Assembly: GCF_003610695.1 (NCBI RefSeq)
Contig: NZ_RAQH01000010.1
Location: 62,001-126,000, forward strand
Direction of reading: 5' to 3'
DNA length: 64,000 nucleotides
DNA from: Epilithonimonas arachidiradicis
Lineage (GTDB): Bacteria; Bacteroidota; Bacteroidia; Flavobacteriales; Weeksellaceae
Every line of letters begins with the position of its first letter. Positions within the stretch are counted from its first letter, which is position 1. Positions 15,528 to 24,787 of the stretch are shown here, piece by piece. The position numbers were made by a program, and so were the translations under genes. The notes under the pieces were generated by a model. That model did not search any database and was not told where the DNA came from. It saw only the letters and a list, made by a program, of their open reading frames with translations.

Positions 15528-16085
15528 ATGGAAAAAATCAGATGTGCGTGGTGCGGAACCGACGAGTTATACCAAAAATATCACGATGAAGAATGGGGAA
15601 GATTGGTGACGGATGATGCTACAATGTTTGAGTTTTTGATTCTTGAGAGTTTCCAAGCTGGATTGAGCTGGATTACGATTCTGAGAAAAAGAGAAACATT
15701 CAGGAAAGCATTTGATAACTTCAATTATAAGAAGATTGCGAAATACGGAGAAGATAAAATCGAAGAATTAATGCAAGACTCAGGAATCGTTCGAAATCGA
15801 TTGAAGATTAATGCGGCCATTTCCAATGCTCAAAAATTTATGGAACTTCAGAAAGAATTTGGAAATTTTTATGATTACATCTCAACATTCACAGGTGGAA
15901 ACCGAATCGTAAATACATGGAAGGTTCACACAGAAGCACCCGCAACGACAGAATTGTCTGATGCAATCAGCAAGGATTTAAAGAAAAGAGGGTTTAAATT
16001 TCTGGGTTCAACGGTTATATATTCTCATCTTCAGGCAACAGGAATTGTAGATGACCACATAGAACGTTGTTTTGTGAGAAATTAA
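15528..16085 (+). CDS. tag: DNA-3-methyladenine glycosylase I
   Basis: 185 residues from the ATG at 15528 (MEKIRCAWCGTDELYQKYHD). The in-frame ATG at 15495 adds 11 residues absent from the family. Tag removes 3-methyladenine from DNA in base-excision repair. Visible features are the N-terminal zinc-site Cys (RCAWC) and YHDEEWG, the LESFQAGLSWITILRKRE core that holds the base pocket Glu, and the C-terminal zinc ligands in VDDHIERCF. Monocistronic; it converges on the nucleoside phosphorylase gene. Confidence 0.95.
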   Translation: MEKIRCAWCGTDELYQKYHDEEWGRLVTDDATMFEFLILESFQAGLSWITILRKRETFRKAFDNFNYKKIAKYGEDKIEELMQDSGIVRNRLKINAAISNAQKFMELQKEFGNFYDYISTFTGGNRIVNTWKVHTEAPATTELSDAISKDLKKRGFKFLGSTVIYSHLQATGIVDDHIERCFVRN

Positions 16086-16114
16086 GTTTGAGGCTTTGAG
16101 ACTGGGAGAGTTTT

Positions 16115-16160
16115 AGTGTCAGAGAAAGATTGATTTTCATTTCATAAACTCTCTGACACT
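16115..16160. terminator. Hairpin between convergent genes
   Basis: AGTGTCAGAGA (16115-16125) and TCTCTGACACT (16150-16160) form an 11-bp stem with a 24-nt loop, midway between the converging tag and phosphorylase genes. No strong T run, so termination in either direction is only likely. Confidence 0.5.
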
Positions 16161-16177
16161 CCAACTCACAAACTATC

Positions 16178-17032
16178 TTACTTAATAATTCTGTCAAGTA
16201 CCCATTCTATCATCATTTTCTCAGAAGCGTGATGGTCGCTTGCAAATTCGCCACGTCTTCTGTTGGCGATAACGCAGTTCACAGTGATTGCTTTATGACC
16301 TAGTAGTTTTGATAACGCATAAATTGCCGAAGTTTCCATTTCAAAGTTGGAAACACCGAGGTCATTCAATGTTTCAAGGAATTGGTCATCCAAAGCTTTC
16401 AATCTCAACTGGCGGCCTTGTGGTGCATAGAATCCAGGGAAAGTCGCTGTGTTGCCTTTATATTTAGCATCCGCATAATAATCTGCAATATCTTCGGCAT
16501 AATTGGAGAAATATAACATTGGCTTGATTCTCTCGTAAGGGAATTTTTCCAGGAAATTCTTACTGAATTCATTTTCAAAATTATAATCCTGATAAAAATG
16601 CATAAGTCCGTCCAGACCCACTACGTTTTCCGTTACCAGCATATTATTAACTTCGATATCAGGGTTCACACTTCCGCAAGTTCCCATACGGAAAAGCTCC
16701 AGCGACTTATGCTCTTTTTTGAATTCTTTCTCTTTCAAATCGATGTTGACCAAAGCATCCAATTCGTTCATCACGATATCAATGTTTTCTGTCCCGATTC
16801 CCGTTGACATTACCGTGATTCTCTCGCCACGCAAAGTTCCTGTATGCGTATAGAATTCTCTTTTGTTCTTTTTAATTTCGATAGTGTCGAAGAATTTAGA
16901 AACTTTCGGAACTCTGTCAGGATCGCCTACAAGAAGTACTTTGTCTGCAAGGTCTTCCGGAAGAAGGTTAAGGTGGTAAACACTTCCGTCGTCATTTAGA
17001 ACCAATTCAGAAGCTGCTAGTTTGTTAATCAT
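16178..17032 (-). CDS. Nucleoside phosphorylase (uridine phosphorylase-like)
   Basis: 284 residues, PNP/UDP family 1. It cleaves a nucleoside with phosphate to the base and (deoxy)ribose-1-phosphate in the cytoplasm. Phosphate-binding GDPDRVPKVS is near residue 37, MSTGIGTENIDIVMNEL near 75, GTCGSVNPDIEV near 117, and the ribose-binding NFEMETSAIYALSKLLGH near 230. The combination is closer to uridine phosphorylase than to hexameric PNP, but the substrate is not certain. No linked pathway genes. Confidence 0.88.
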   Translation of the reverse strand: MINKLAASELVLNDDGSVYHLNLLPEDLADKVLLVGDPDRVPKVSKFFDTIEIKKNKREFYTHTGTLRGERITVMSTGIGTENIDIVMNELDALVNIDLKEKEFKKEHKSLELFRMGTCGSVNPDIEVNNMLVTENVVGLDGLMHFYQDYNFENEFSKNFLEKFPYERIKPMLYFSNYAEDIADYYADAKYKGNTATFPGFYAPQGRQLRLKALDDQFLETLNDLGVSNFEMETSAIYALSKLLGHKAITVNCVIANRRRGEFASDHHASEKMMIEWVLDRIIK

Positions 17033-17151
17033 ATTATTTATATTATAATTTTAAATTTTAGATTTTAAATTAAAGATTACAATTTCTGAGTGTTTGGTTA
17101 AGTGCAAACATTTATCATTTAAAATTTATAATCTATAATTCATCATTTTGT

Positions 17152-17475
17152 TTATCCTCCTACACGTTTGGTTTTGTAACCAAGGTCTTTCAGGATGTTC
17201 ATTATTTTGTCACGGTTGTCGCCTTGGATGATGATGATGCCGTCTTTTTCCGAGCCACCAATTCCAAGTGTTGTTTTGATTTTTTTCGAAATCTCTTTCA
17301 ATCCTTCATCATCGCCTTCCCAACCTTCTATCAAAGTTACCGGTTTTCCGTTCCGGCCTTTCTTTTCGAATTTGCACACCAAAGGTTCTTTCTGTTTGAA
17401 CACTTCTTTCGGCATTTCAAAATCCTGCTCTTCGTGGTCAGGGAAAAGGTTTTTCAGTTGGTCTCTTAAGTCCAT
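17152..17475 (-). CDS. SUI1/eIF1-like translation factor (YciH family)
   Basis: 107 residues, cytoplasmic. The SUI1 core runs from ~33 (LVCKFEKKGRNGKPVTLIEG) through LKEISKKIKTTLGIGGSEKD to IIIIQGDNRDKIMNILKDLGYKTKRVGG. Bacterial homologs such as YciH resemble eukaryotic eIF1 and may affect initiation fidelity (known of the family). Single gene. The 119 bp between it and the phosphorylase are AT-rich, with no obvious signal. Confidence 0.9.
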   Translation of the reverse strand: MDLRDQLKNLFPDHEEQDFEMPKEVFKQKEPLVCKFEKKGRNGKPVTLIEGWEGDDEGLKEISKKIKTTLGIGGSEKDGIIIIQGDNRDKIMNILKDLGYKTKRVGG

Positions 17476-17567
17476 TTTAATTTTTTAAAAAAGGGTCTTA
17501 AAGTTAATCATATTTATCAATCTGCAAAAAATAAGTTGAGAAATTCTACCAATGCTTTTCCATTTCG

Positions 17568-17575
17568 TAAATTTG
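17568..17575 (+). promoter_or_regulatory. Putative -7 box of gpmI
   Basis: TAAATTTG matches TAnnTTTG and lies 22 nt before the ATG. The -33 box is not evident. Confidence 0.4.
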
Positions 17576-17597
17576 TAATAACAAAACAAAATCAACA

Positions 17598-19124
17598 ATG
17601 TCAAAAAAAGCAATTCTTGCAATATTAGATGGCTGGGGAATCGGGCCAAATCCTGCTGTTTCAGCCATTGCTCAGGCCAAAACACCTTTTATGGATTATG
17701 CCTTGAAAACTTTTCCAAATACAACACTTGAAGCGAGCGGATTAGCGGTTGGATTGCCGGCCGGACAAATGGGGAACTCGGAAGTAGGACATATGAATTT
17801 GGGCGCTGGTCGTGTAGTTTACCAAAATCTTGTAAAACTGAATATGGCTGTGGAAAACGGAAGTCTTGGAAAAGAACCTGTGATCCAACAAGCCTTCGAA
17901 TATGCTAAAGCGAATAACAAAAAAGTACATTTCATTGGGTTGGTTTCTGATGGGGGTGTCCATTCCCATATCAACCATCTGAAAGGATTGCTGACGGCGG
18001 CTCACGAATTTGGATTTACGGACAAAGTTTATGTTCACGCTTTTACAGATGGCCGTGACTGTGATCCAAAATCAGGGAAAGGTTTTATAGAAGATTTATT
18101 AAATCATATGAAGTCCACTACAGGAAAACTGGCTTCTGTTATCGGCCGTTATTATGCGATGGACAGAGACAAACGTTGGGAACGTGTAAAGCTGGCCTAC
18201 GATCTTCTGGTAAATGGCGTTGGGAAAGAAACCAAGGATTTTGTTCAGGCGATTCAGGAGTCTTACAACGAAGATGTGACGGATGAATTCATTAAGCCTA
18301 TTGTCGGAGTTCAGAATCATTTCCCTATTGCGAAGATCGAAGACCACGATGTCGTCATTTGTTTCAATTTCCGTACAGACAGAGGTCGCGAGATTACAGA
18401 AGTACTTTCTCAGCAGGATTTCCCGGAATATGGAATGAAGAAGCTGGATCTATATTATGTGACTTTGACAAACTACGATAAGACATTCCAGAATGTAAGA
18501 GTTGTTTTTGATGAAAATGTTCTTCAGAAAACAATGGGCGAAGTTTTGGAAGCGTCTGGTAAATCTCAAATCAGAATTGCTGAAACGGAAAAATATCCGC
18601 ACGTTACATTCTTTTTCTCAGGTGGTCGCGAAGCAGAATTCGTTCAGGAAAGACGTTTGCTTTGTCCAAGCCCGAAAGATGTTCCGACCTACGATCTGAA
18701 ACCGGAAATGTCGGCTTACGACATCACGAATACCATTGTCCCGGAACTGGAGAAAGAATCTGCGGATTTCATCTGTCTTAACTTTGCCAACACAGATATG
18801 GTGGGTCACACCGGTGTTTTTTCGGCGGCGGTGAAAGCAGCAGAAGTGGTGGACGAATGCATCCAGAAAGTTGCAACGACGGCTTATGAGCACGGTTATG
18901 CGGTTTTCATTTTGGCAGATCACGGTAACTCTGATGTAATGATCAATCCGGACGGAAGCCCAAACACGCAGCATTCCACAAACCTTGTTCCTTTCATTGT
19001 GATGGATAAAGACCACACCTGGAATCTGACACCGGGAAAATTGGGCGATGTCGCACCAACCATTCTGAAAGTAATGGGTGTTGATATTCCCGAAGAAATG
19101 ACAGGAAATGTTTTGGCTAACTAA
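17598..19124 (+). CDS. gpmI: 2,3-bisphosphoglycerate-independent phosphoglycerate mutase
   Basis: 508 residues, the normal length. It interconverts 3- and 2-phosphoglycerate in glycolysis, using two Mn ions and a phosphoserine. Asp11 (AILDGWGIG) and Ser61 (GQMGNSEVGHMNLGAGR) are the N-terminal metal site and nucleophile. The inserted phosphotransferase domain carries SDGGVHSHINHL and AFTDGRDCDP. The C-terminal metal residues appear in NFANTDMVGHTG and ILADHGNSD, then NTQHSTNLVPF. Monocistronic with its own terminator. Confidence 0.97.
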   Translation: MSKKAILAILDGWGIGPNPAVSAIAQAKTPFMDYALKTFPNTTLEASGLAVGLPAGQMGNSEVGHMNLGAGRVVYQNLVKLNMAVENGSLGKEPVIQQAFEYAKANNKKVHFIGLVSDGGVHSHINHLKGLLTAAHEFGFTDKVYVHAFTDGRDCDPKSGKGFIEDLLNHMKSTTGKLASVIGRYYAMDRDKRWERVKLAYDLLVNGVGKETKDFVQAIQESYNEDVTDEFIKPIVGVQNHFPIAKIEDHDVVICFNFRTDRGREITEVLSQQDFPEYGMKKLDLYYVTLTNYDKTFQNVRVVFDENVLQKTMGEVLEASGKSQIRIAETEKYPHVTFFFSGGREAEFVQERRLLCPSPKDVPTYDLKPEMSAYDITNTIVPELEKESADFICLNFANTDMVGHTGVFSAAVKAAEVVDECIQKVATTAYEHGYAVFILADHGNSDVMINPDGSPNTQHSTNLVPFIVMDKDHTWNLTPGKLGDVAPTILKVMGVDIPEEMTGNVLAN

Positions 19125-19145
19125 AGCCTGATATAAATAAAATTG

Positions 19146-19172
19146 AAAGTCGGTTTTTTTACCGGCTTTTTT
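19146..19172 (+). terminator. Intrinsic terminator of gpmI
   Basis: AAAGTCGG (19146-19153) and CCGGCTTT (19162-19169), an 8-bp stem with one G-U pair, followed by a T run 22 nt past the stop. Confidence 0.75.
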
Positions 19173-19211
19173 AATTTTTGGTGTAAATTCGTTTATTAAT
19201 TCATAATAATT

Positions 19212-20678
19212 ATGACGGGCAGACTGCTTTTCTGTTGTATTTTGATTGTAAATCTTGTTTTTGGGCAAAATATTTTGCCTGATGATACTGATTACAATAC
19301 TAAGAAAAGTGAAGAGCTGGCTTCTTTAGCGATATCGTACTTTAAAAAGAATGATCTTAAAAAATCGACGGAATTACTTTTCAAAGCCAAAGAATATGCA
19401 GAGAAAACCGATGATTATGCCTTGATTGCCAGGATGAACGGTTCAATCGCTCATCAATATGTCCAATTGAATCTGAATGATAAAGCAAAATTCTACCTCG
19501 ATAATGCCATAAAACAAATCAACAAGTTACCCGAAAGCGATAAGAAAAAACTGCTTAAAACCTTGTCTTATCTGGAAATCGGGAATATCGAGTTTGATGA
19601 AGAAAATTATCAAAAAGCCAGCGAATTTTATAAAAAATCGCTCAAAGAAATTGAACTGGTGAAAAATCCTGATGCCCAAACCGTTTATCATCACAGGCGT
19701 TCGCTTTATAATATCGGTAATTCTTACTATTATCTCAAAAATGATTCAGCCGAAATCTATCTGAACAAAGCTTTAGCAATTAAAAATAATTACAATAGGG
19801 AAATTGATTATTTCATTTATAACGCTTTGTCACAGGTTTACGCGGAAAGGAAAGATTATCAACGCGCCATTGATACTTTGAAGGTGGTGCTTAAGCATAG
19901 GAATGATCTTGATACGCGTTTGCTTTCCGACATTTATTACAATCTTTCTCAGGATTACAAAGCGCTGAATGACCAGAAGCAATATTCGTTATACAACGAA
20001 CAATATATTACGCTGAGCCGGGCGATCAAAGAAAGTGAAATGAAGGCCATTTCTTCCGCTATTAATGCTGAGCAGAAAGATTATAAGGAAGCGATTTCCG
20101 ATGCGGACAGTTCTAAGAAAAGTGTTGTCATCATTTCGGTAGTCTGTGTTTGGATATTAGCCTGTACTATTATCTTTTTGTTGTATCGCCGGAAAAAGGA
20201 AAGAAAGGCTTTCGAAAACATCATCGAAAAATTGGAATCTGATAAAAATTTAGTCGAAGACAATCTTCCGGAATCCACTGTGGAAATCCAAAAAGAATCG
20301 ACCATTCAGATGCCTAATTCTGTCGAACAGGATTTGCTGGAGAAACTCCAAAAGTTTGAAGAATCACAAAAATTTACCAATCCGAAATTAACTATTGCAA
20401 GCCTTGCGCTTCAGTTGAAAACCAACACGAGCTATCTTTCCGAAGTGATTAATAAATATAAAGGCAAGAATTTCAATACTTACATCAACGAGCTGAGAAT
20501 TGCTTACATCTGCCAGAAAATTTATAATCATAAAGAGTATCAGAATTACAAAATAAGCTACTTGGCGGAAGAATCCGGCTTTGCTTCACACAGTGCTTTT
20601 GCTACCGTTTTCCGAAATATTACTGGTATTTCACCTTCTGTATTCATTCGCGAAGCTTCTAAAAATCAATCCTCGTAA
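19212..20678 (+). CDS. Membrane-spanning TPR/AraC-type transcriptional regulator
   Basis: 488 residues. N-terminal signal (MTGRLLFCCILIVNLVFGQ), then TPR-like helices over ~25-290, a membrane helix at ~304-322 (VVIISVVCVWILACTIIFLL) followed by RRKKERK, a coiled stretch, and a C-terminal AraC helix-turn-helix domain (~385-485, with YLAEESGFASHSAFATVFRNITGISPSVFIRE). The topology puts the TPRs in the periplasm and the DNA-binding domain in the cytosol, giving a one-component transmembrane regulator. Target genes unknown; the T9SS protein gene downstream is a candidate by position only. Confidence 0.85.
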   Translation: MTGRLLFCCILIVNLVFGQNILPDDTDYNTKKSEELASLAISYFKKNDLKKSTELLFKAKEYAEKTDDYALIARMNGSIAHQYVQLNLNDKAKFYLDNAIKQINKLPESDKKKLLKTLSYLEIGNIEFDEENYQKASEFYKKSLKEIELVKNPDAQTVYHHRRSLYNIGNSYYYLKNDSAEIYLNKALAIKNNYNREIDYFIYNALSQVYAERKDYQRAIDTLKVVLKHRNDLDTRLLSDIYYNLSQDYKALNDQKQYSLYNEQYITLSRAIKESEMKAISSAINAEQKDYKEAISDADSSKKSVVIISVVCVWILACTIIFLLYRRKKERKAFENIIEKLESDKNLVEDNLPESTVEIQKESTIQMPNSVEQDLLEKLQKFEESQKFTNPKLTIASLALQLKTNTSYLSEVINKYKGKNFNTYINELRIAYICQKIYNHKEYQNYKISYLAEESGFASHSAFATVFRNITGISPSVFIREASKNQSS

Positions 20679-20824
20679 TAAGAGGTTTTTAATTTTAAGT
20701 TGTTGATAGTCAGATTTTTGATTTACAGTTTTTATTTTAAAAATCAAGGATTTCGAAAGTGTTGGCGTTGGATTTGACAAAATTCTAGTATAGTTTAGCA
20801 TCAAATAATATTTTGAAGATTAAA

Positions 20825-22204
20825 ATGAAAAGAAACTTACTTTTGGTTTTGGCTCTATCCGGAATTTTGGGATTTGGTCAGACAGGCGCAGATTGCAATT
20901 ACAGTGTTAGCTCAGAGCAGACATCTAACGGCGAGAATATCACAACAGGCGGCAACTTCGATTACAGTGCTGCTAGCGATTTTGATGTTGCGCTAGGAAA
21001 AATTTTGACAGCGAAGCAATTGACGTTTAATGTTATGAAAAGTGCTTCGGCAGTGAGCTATGTCAATGTTTATATCCTGAAAGAAAATCAGGGATTGCCG
21101 GGTGATGCGATTCAGACATTCACAAATCTGGTTCCTACGTCTCAAGTTTTAGCTTACAATTCAACTGTGGAAGATGTTGATGTTTATAAGATCAGTGTCG
21201 ATTTTCCTGCTTCTTTTGATTTGCCAAAAGGAAAATATTATATCCAGTTAAAAGCTGCTTTGGCTGACGGCACATCCGTATTTTGGGAAATTAATAAAGA
21301 AACGACAAGAAAATTGGGACGTTTTGATTTTACAAAGTTTGACAATGATCCTTGGTTTGGCGGATTTTCTTACTACGATCACGTTTTTGAGCTTATCGGA
21401 AACTGCAACGATACCAGCGAAGAGCAGCCGACAGGAACACTTTTTACAGCGGGTAATTCTGGAGATTCCCATGAAGGTGGCGTTCACATGGTCTGGACAT
21501 CGTTAGCCGATGATTTTGTCGTTCCGGATGGCCAGAAATTCACTTTTACTAAATTCAAGATTTCTACTTTGCAATTAGGAAATATCAAAAATGCGACGAT
21601 CAATATCCGTAAATCTGAGAATGATTTGCCTGGCGAGATTCTTCATACTTTTGAAAATGTAGGTCCGACAACGGAGAATTTCTATGGCTATCATCCTGTG
21701 CCGGGCTTTCCTTTGGATGTTGTGGCTGCGGATGTAGAATTTGATTGGAATCAGCCTGTTGACTTATTGCCGGGAAGATATTTTATCGAGATTATTTCAG
21801 CGCCGTTCCCATTCACAGATTATCAACGTTGGGAAGTGACGCCTAATTCGGGGGATAGCTTGGATTCTGTTGCGTCATTTGACGGTGGAGAAACATGGGA
21901 ATCGAATCCCGGATACAACTATGTTTTCGAAGTTTCCGGGTTTACAAATCCTTATTTGGCGGTTGCTGATGCTGATAAAAATAACTTCAGTTTTTATCCG
22001 AATCCTGTCAAAGATGAGTTGAATTTTGTTTCTAAAAATGAAGCAAGCAGAATCACTATTTACAATGTTGCAGGACAAATGGTAAAAGATTCTGAAATCA
22101 AAAATAATAGAGTAGATGTTTCAGATTTACAGTCCGGAAATTACATTGGTAAAGTCATTTTGAAAAACGGTAGCACGCAAACTATTAAAGTTATTAAAAA
22201 GTAA
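20825..22204 (+). CDS. Secreted repeat protein with T9SS type A sorting domain
   Basis: 459 residues from the ATG at 20825; a TTG at 20813 is an alternative start. Signal peptide MKRNLLLVLALSGILGFGQ. The mature part contains two homologous ~170-residue units, each with a lectin/jelly-roll look (LTFNVMKSASAVSYVNVYIL... FDLPKGKYYIQL and FTKFKISTLQLGNIKNATIN... VDLLPGRYFIEI). The C-terminal ~75 residues (FSFYPNPVKDELNF... SGNYIGKVILKNGSTQTIKVIKK) are a type IX sorting domain. Secreted or cell-surface protein; the role is unknown. Own terminator. Confidence 0.85.
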   Translation: MKRNLLLVLALSGILGFGQTGADCNYSVSSEQTSNGENITTGGNFDYSAASDFDVALGKILTAKQLTFNVMKSASAVSYVNVYILKENQGLPGDAIQTFTNLVPTSQVLAYNSTVEDVDVYKISVDFPASFDLPKGKYYIQLKAALADGTSVFWEINKETTRKLGRFDFTKFDNDPWFGGFSYYDHVFELIGNCNDTSEEQPTGTLFTAGNSGDSHEGGVHMVWTSLADDFVVPDGQKFTFTKFKISTLQLGNIKNATINIRKSENDLPGEILHTFENVGPTTENFYGYHPVPGFPLDVVAADVEFDWNQPVDLLPGRYFIEIISAPFPFTDYQRWEVTPNSGDSLDSVASFDGGETWESNPGYNYVFEVSGFTNPYLAVADADKNNFSFYPNPVKDELNFVSKNEASRITIYNVAGQMVKDSEIKNNRVDVSDLQSGNYIGKVILKNGSTQTIKVIKK

Positions 22205-22232
22205 AATATTCAATTTTTTTAAAGTTTCAAAT

Positions 22233-22272
22233 CCTATTCAAGCGGTTTAAAATCTGCTGAATAGGTTTTTTT
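22233..22272 (+). terminator. Intrinsic terminator of the T9SS protein gene
   Basis: CCTATTC (22233-22239) and GAATAGG (22259-22265), extended by AGC/GCT across one bulge, followed by eight T residues. Confidence 0.7.
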
Positions 22273-22363
22273 TGATTTGGCTATACTTGGTACAAAATCA
22301 ACCAATTATGCAATGAATAATATTATTTTGTTGTACCTTTACGGTCTTAAATAATTTTTTTTG

Positions 22364-23341
22364 ATGCACGAGAAAGAATTACAGCTAGAGGTAATGAAAA
22401 CGTTGGAGCAAAATATGGATGAGTTCATCAGTTCATATCTTACGCCGATAGATAAAATATGGCAGCCATCGGATTTTCTTCCGGATAGTTCGAGCGAAAA
22501 TTTCAAATACGAAATCGAGGAACTTCAGACCTTTGCCAGAGAAATGCCTTATGATCTTTTTGTAACCCTTATTGGAGATTGTATTACTGAAGAAGCTTTG
22601 CCAACTTACGAATCCTGGCTGATGGGATTGGATGGTGTGGACCAGGAAAACCGGGTAGGCTGGACACAATGGGTCAGAGCGTGGACGGCAGAAGAAAACA
22701 GACATGGCGATCTTCTAGGGAAATATCTTTACTTATGCGGACGTGTCAATATGCGCGAGATGGAAATCACTACGCATCATTTGATTAATGATGGTTTTGA
22801 CATCGGAACCAGTTCAGATCCTTACAAGAATTTTGTCTACACAAGCTTTCAGGAAACAGCAACCAATATTTCTCACAGAAGGGTTGGGACTTTAGCAAAG
22901 CAATCCGGAAATAAAAAATTAGCTCAGATGTGCGGTGTGATTGCGGCAGATGAAGCCAGACATGCCAAAGCGTACAAAGATTTCTCTTCCAGAATTTTTG
23001 AGATGGATGCCAGTGGGATGATGCTTGCCTTCGAAGATATGATGAGAAGAAAAATTGTAATGCCGGCACATCTTTTGAGAGAATCCGGACAAAAAGCAGG
23101 AGAACTTTGGGAGCATTTTTCAGATGCTGCGCAAAGAGCAATGGTCTATACAGGGCAAGATTATATCAATATTCTGAAAGACCTGTTGGATGAGTGGAAA
23201 ATCGAAGGTATGAAAAATCTGAATGATAAAGCAGAACGGGCCAGGGATTATCTGATGAAATTGCCGGACAGACTGCAAAGGATCTCTGATAGAATTGCAA
23301 CGCCACAACTGCCTTATAGTTTCAAATGGGTTAAAAGTTAA
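22364..23341 (+). CDS. Acyl-ACP desaturase
   Basis: 325 residues from the ATG at 22364 (a TTG precedes it in frame). This is the soluble di-iron fatty-acid desaturase family, which introduces a double bond into acyl-ACP using O2 and reduced ferredoxin. The two iron-binding helices carry EENRH (110-114) and DEARH (196-200), 82 residues apart as in the plant stearoyl-ACP enzyme, and an additional Glu is in SFQETATNISHRR. Cytoplasmic, monocistronic. Likely sets unsaturated fatty-acid content; the positional specificity is unknown. Confidence 0.93.
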   Translation: MHEKELQLEVMKTLEQNMDEFISSYLTPIDKIWQPSDFLPDSSSENFKYEIEELQTFAREMPYDLFVTLIGDCITEEALPTYESWLMGLDGVDQENRVGWTQWVRAWTAEENRHGDLLGKYLYLCGRVNMREMEITTHHLINDGFDIGTSSDPYKNFVYTSFQETATNISHRRVGTLAKQSGNKKLAQMCGVIAADEARHAKAYKDFSSRIFEMDASGMMLAFEDMMRRKIVMPAHLLRESGQKAGELWEHFSDAAQRAMVYTGQDYINILKDLLDEWKIEGMKNLNDKAERARDYLMKLPDRLQRISDRIATPQLPYSFKWVKS

Positions 23342-23350
23342 ATAATTATT

Positions 23351-23378
23351 AAATGCACCAATCGGTGCATTTTTTATA
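23351..23378 (+). terminator. Intrinsic terminator of the desaturase gene
   Basis: AAATGCACC (23351-23359) and GGTGCATTT (23364-23372), a 9-bp stem with a 4-nt loop and a T run, 10 nt after the stop. Confidence 0.85.
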
Positions 23379-23412
23379 TCAAAATATCCGAAATACACGT
23401 TTTAATATTTTG

Positions 23413-23420
23413 TATATTTG
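23413..23420 (+). promoter_or_regulatory. Putative -7 box of the HAD hydrolase gene
   Basis: TATATTTG matches TAnnTTTG, 23 nt before the ATG at 23444. No clear -33 box. Confidence 0.4.
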
Positions 23421-23443
23421 CAGACATTTTTACTCAAAACCAG

Positions 23444-23878
23444 ATGATAAAAAGTAATAAAAAATTAGCTATCGATTTTGACGGAACTATTGTAGATGAT
23501 GCTTATCCGGGGATTGGAAAGGCGAAAACATTTGCTTTTGAAACTTTGAAAAAGCTTCAGGGAGAAGGTTACCGATTGATTCTTTGGACTTACCGCCACG
23601 GTAAAACGCTGGAGGAAGCTGTAGAATTCTGCAGAAAAAACGGCATCGAATTTTATGCGGTTAACTCCAGTTTTGAAGGTGAAGTTTTTGATTCGGAAAC
23701 TCAGTCAAGAAAGATTGATGCAGATCTTTTCATCGATGATAGAAATCTTGGCGGATTCCCGGGTTGGGGAGAAATCTATCAAATCATCAACGAAAGAATA
23801 GAGTTCCAAGTGGCGGGCGGTGAAGTACACGCTTACTCCAAAATGAAAAAAGAAAAGAAAAGAGGGCTTTTTTGGTAA
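23444..23878 (+). CDS. HAD superfamily hydrolase (BT0820-like)
   Basis: 144 residues. The catalytic motif I DFDGTIVDD gives nucleophile Asp11 and general acid Asp13. Motif II region is LILWTYR and motif IV is LFIDDRNLGGFPGW. This matches a small Bacteroidota HAD family with a minimal cap (BT0820 type); its natural substrate is unknown. The basic tail MKKEKKRGLFW is poorly conserved. It precedes map by 89 nt of AT-rich sequence. Confidence 0.8.
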   Translation: MIKSNKKLAIDFDGTIVDDAYPGIGKAKTFAFETLKKLQGEGYRLILWTYRHGKTLEEAVEFCRKNGIEFYAVNSSFEGEVFDSETQSRKIDADLFIDDRNLGGFPGWGEIYQIINERIEFQVAGGEVHAYSKMKKEKKRGLFW

Positions 23879-23967
23879 GTCTCTTTGTAAAAAGTAAAAT
23901 GTAACAAGTACAAAGTATCGTATTAAAACATATTACACTTTTACATAATACATCAATGCAATTATAA

Positions 23968-24777
23968 ATGATTCAACTCAAAAATATAGATGAGCTTCGA
24001 TTGATGAAGCAAAGTGCAAGATTGGTATCCCAGACTCTGGGGATGTTGGCCAAGGAAATTAAGCCTGGTGTTACAACACTTCATCTTGATAAATTAGCTT
24101 ACGATTTTATCAAAGATCACGGCGCAGAACCTGCATTTCTTGGTTATGGAGGATTTCCTGCTTCACTTTGTATTTCTCCAAATGAGCAAGTCGTTCATGG
24201 GATTCCAAACTCTGAACCAATTAAGGAAGGAACCATTCTTTCTGTGGATTGTGGCGTTTTCTGGAATGGATTTGTAGGCGACCACGCTTACACGTTTGAG
24301 GTTGGAGAAGTTTCTGATGAGGTTAAAAAGCTATTGAGAGTTACCAAAGAATCTTTGTATAAAGGTATCGAGCAATGTGTAAGAGGAAAACGTGTTGGCG
24401 ATATTTCCTACGCTATTCAAAAGCATTGTGAAAAAGAAGGTTATGGTGTGGTGAGAGAATTGGTAGGTCACGGCGTCGGAAGACAGATGCACGAAGATCC
24501 GCAAGTTCCGAATTACGGAAAACCAGGCAGCGGAAAAGTCCTGAAAGACGGAATCTGTTTGGCTATCGAACCGATGATCAACCTTGGAACAGAAAAAGTG
24601 AAGTTCCATAATGATGGTTGGACGGTTACAACACTAGACAATCAGCCTTCTGCTCACTTTGAACACGATGTTTGTGTTTATAATGGCAAGCCGGTTTTGC
24701 TTTCTACCTACGATTATATTTACGAGGCGTTAGGTATTCAATCTGACGAAGAAAAAGCTTTCCAGGTTGATTTTTAA
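23968..24777 (+). CDS. map: Methionine aminopeptidase, type I
   Basis: 269 residues. Removes the initiator methionine from nascent proteins; two-metal pita-bread fold. Visible are substrate-binding His in NEQVVHGIPN, metal Asp in LSVDCGVFWNGFVGDHAYTF (both Asp ligands), His in VRELVGHGVGRQMHEDP, and the Glu ligands in CLAIEPM and AHFEHDV. The GTG-started exported-protein gene begins 10 nt downstream, so the genes from here to 26192 may be one transcript. Confidence 0.96.
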   Translation: MIQLKNIDELRLMKQSARLVSQTLGMLAKEIKPGVTTLHLDKLAYDFIKDHGAEPAFLGYGGFPASLCISPNEQVVHGIPNSEPIKEGTILSVDCGVFWNGFVGDHAYTFEVGEVSDEVKKLLRVTKESLYKGIEQCVRGKRVGDISYAIQKHCEKEGYGVVRELVGHGVGRQMHEDPQVPNYGKPGSGKVLKDGICLAIEPMINLGTEKVKFHNDGWTVTTLDNQPSAHFEHDVCVYNGKPVLLSTYDYIYEALGIQSDEEKAFQVDF

Positions 24778-24787
24778 TTTTTGAATT

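Noticed and set aside
17152-17475. SUI1-like gene as a sign of eukaryotic contamination or transfer
   Set aside because: SUI1/YciH proteins are common in bacteria including Bacteroidota, and the codon use and surroundings are ordinary.
18618-19268. 216-codon open frame antisense to gpmI
   Set aside because: It lies wholly opposite a full-length conserved enzyme gene, has no family-like motifs, and its composition follows the sense codons. Treated as a shadow.
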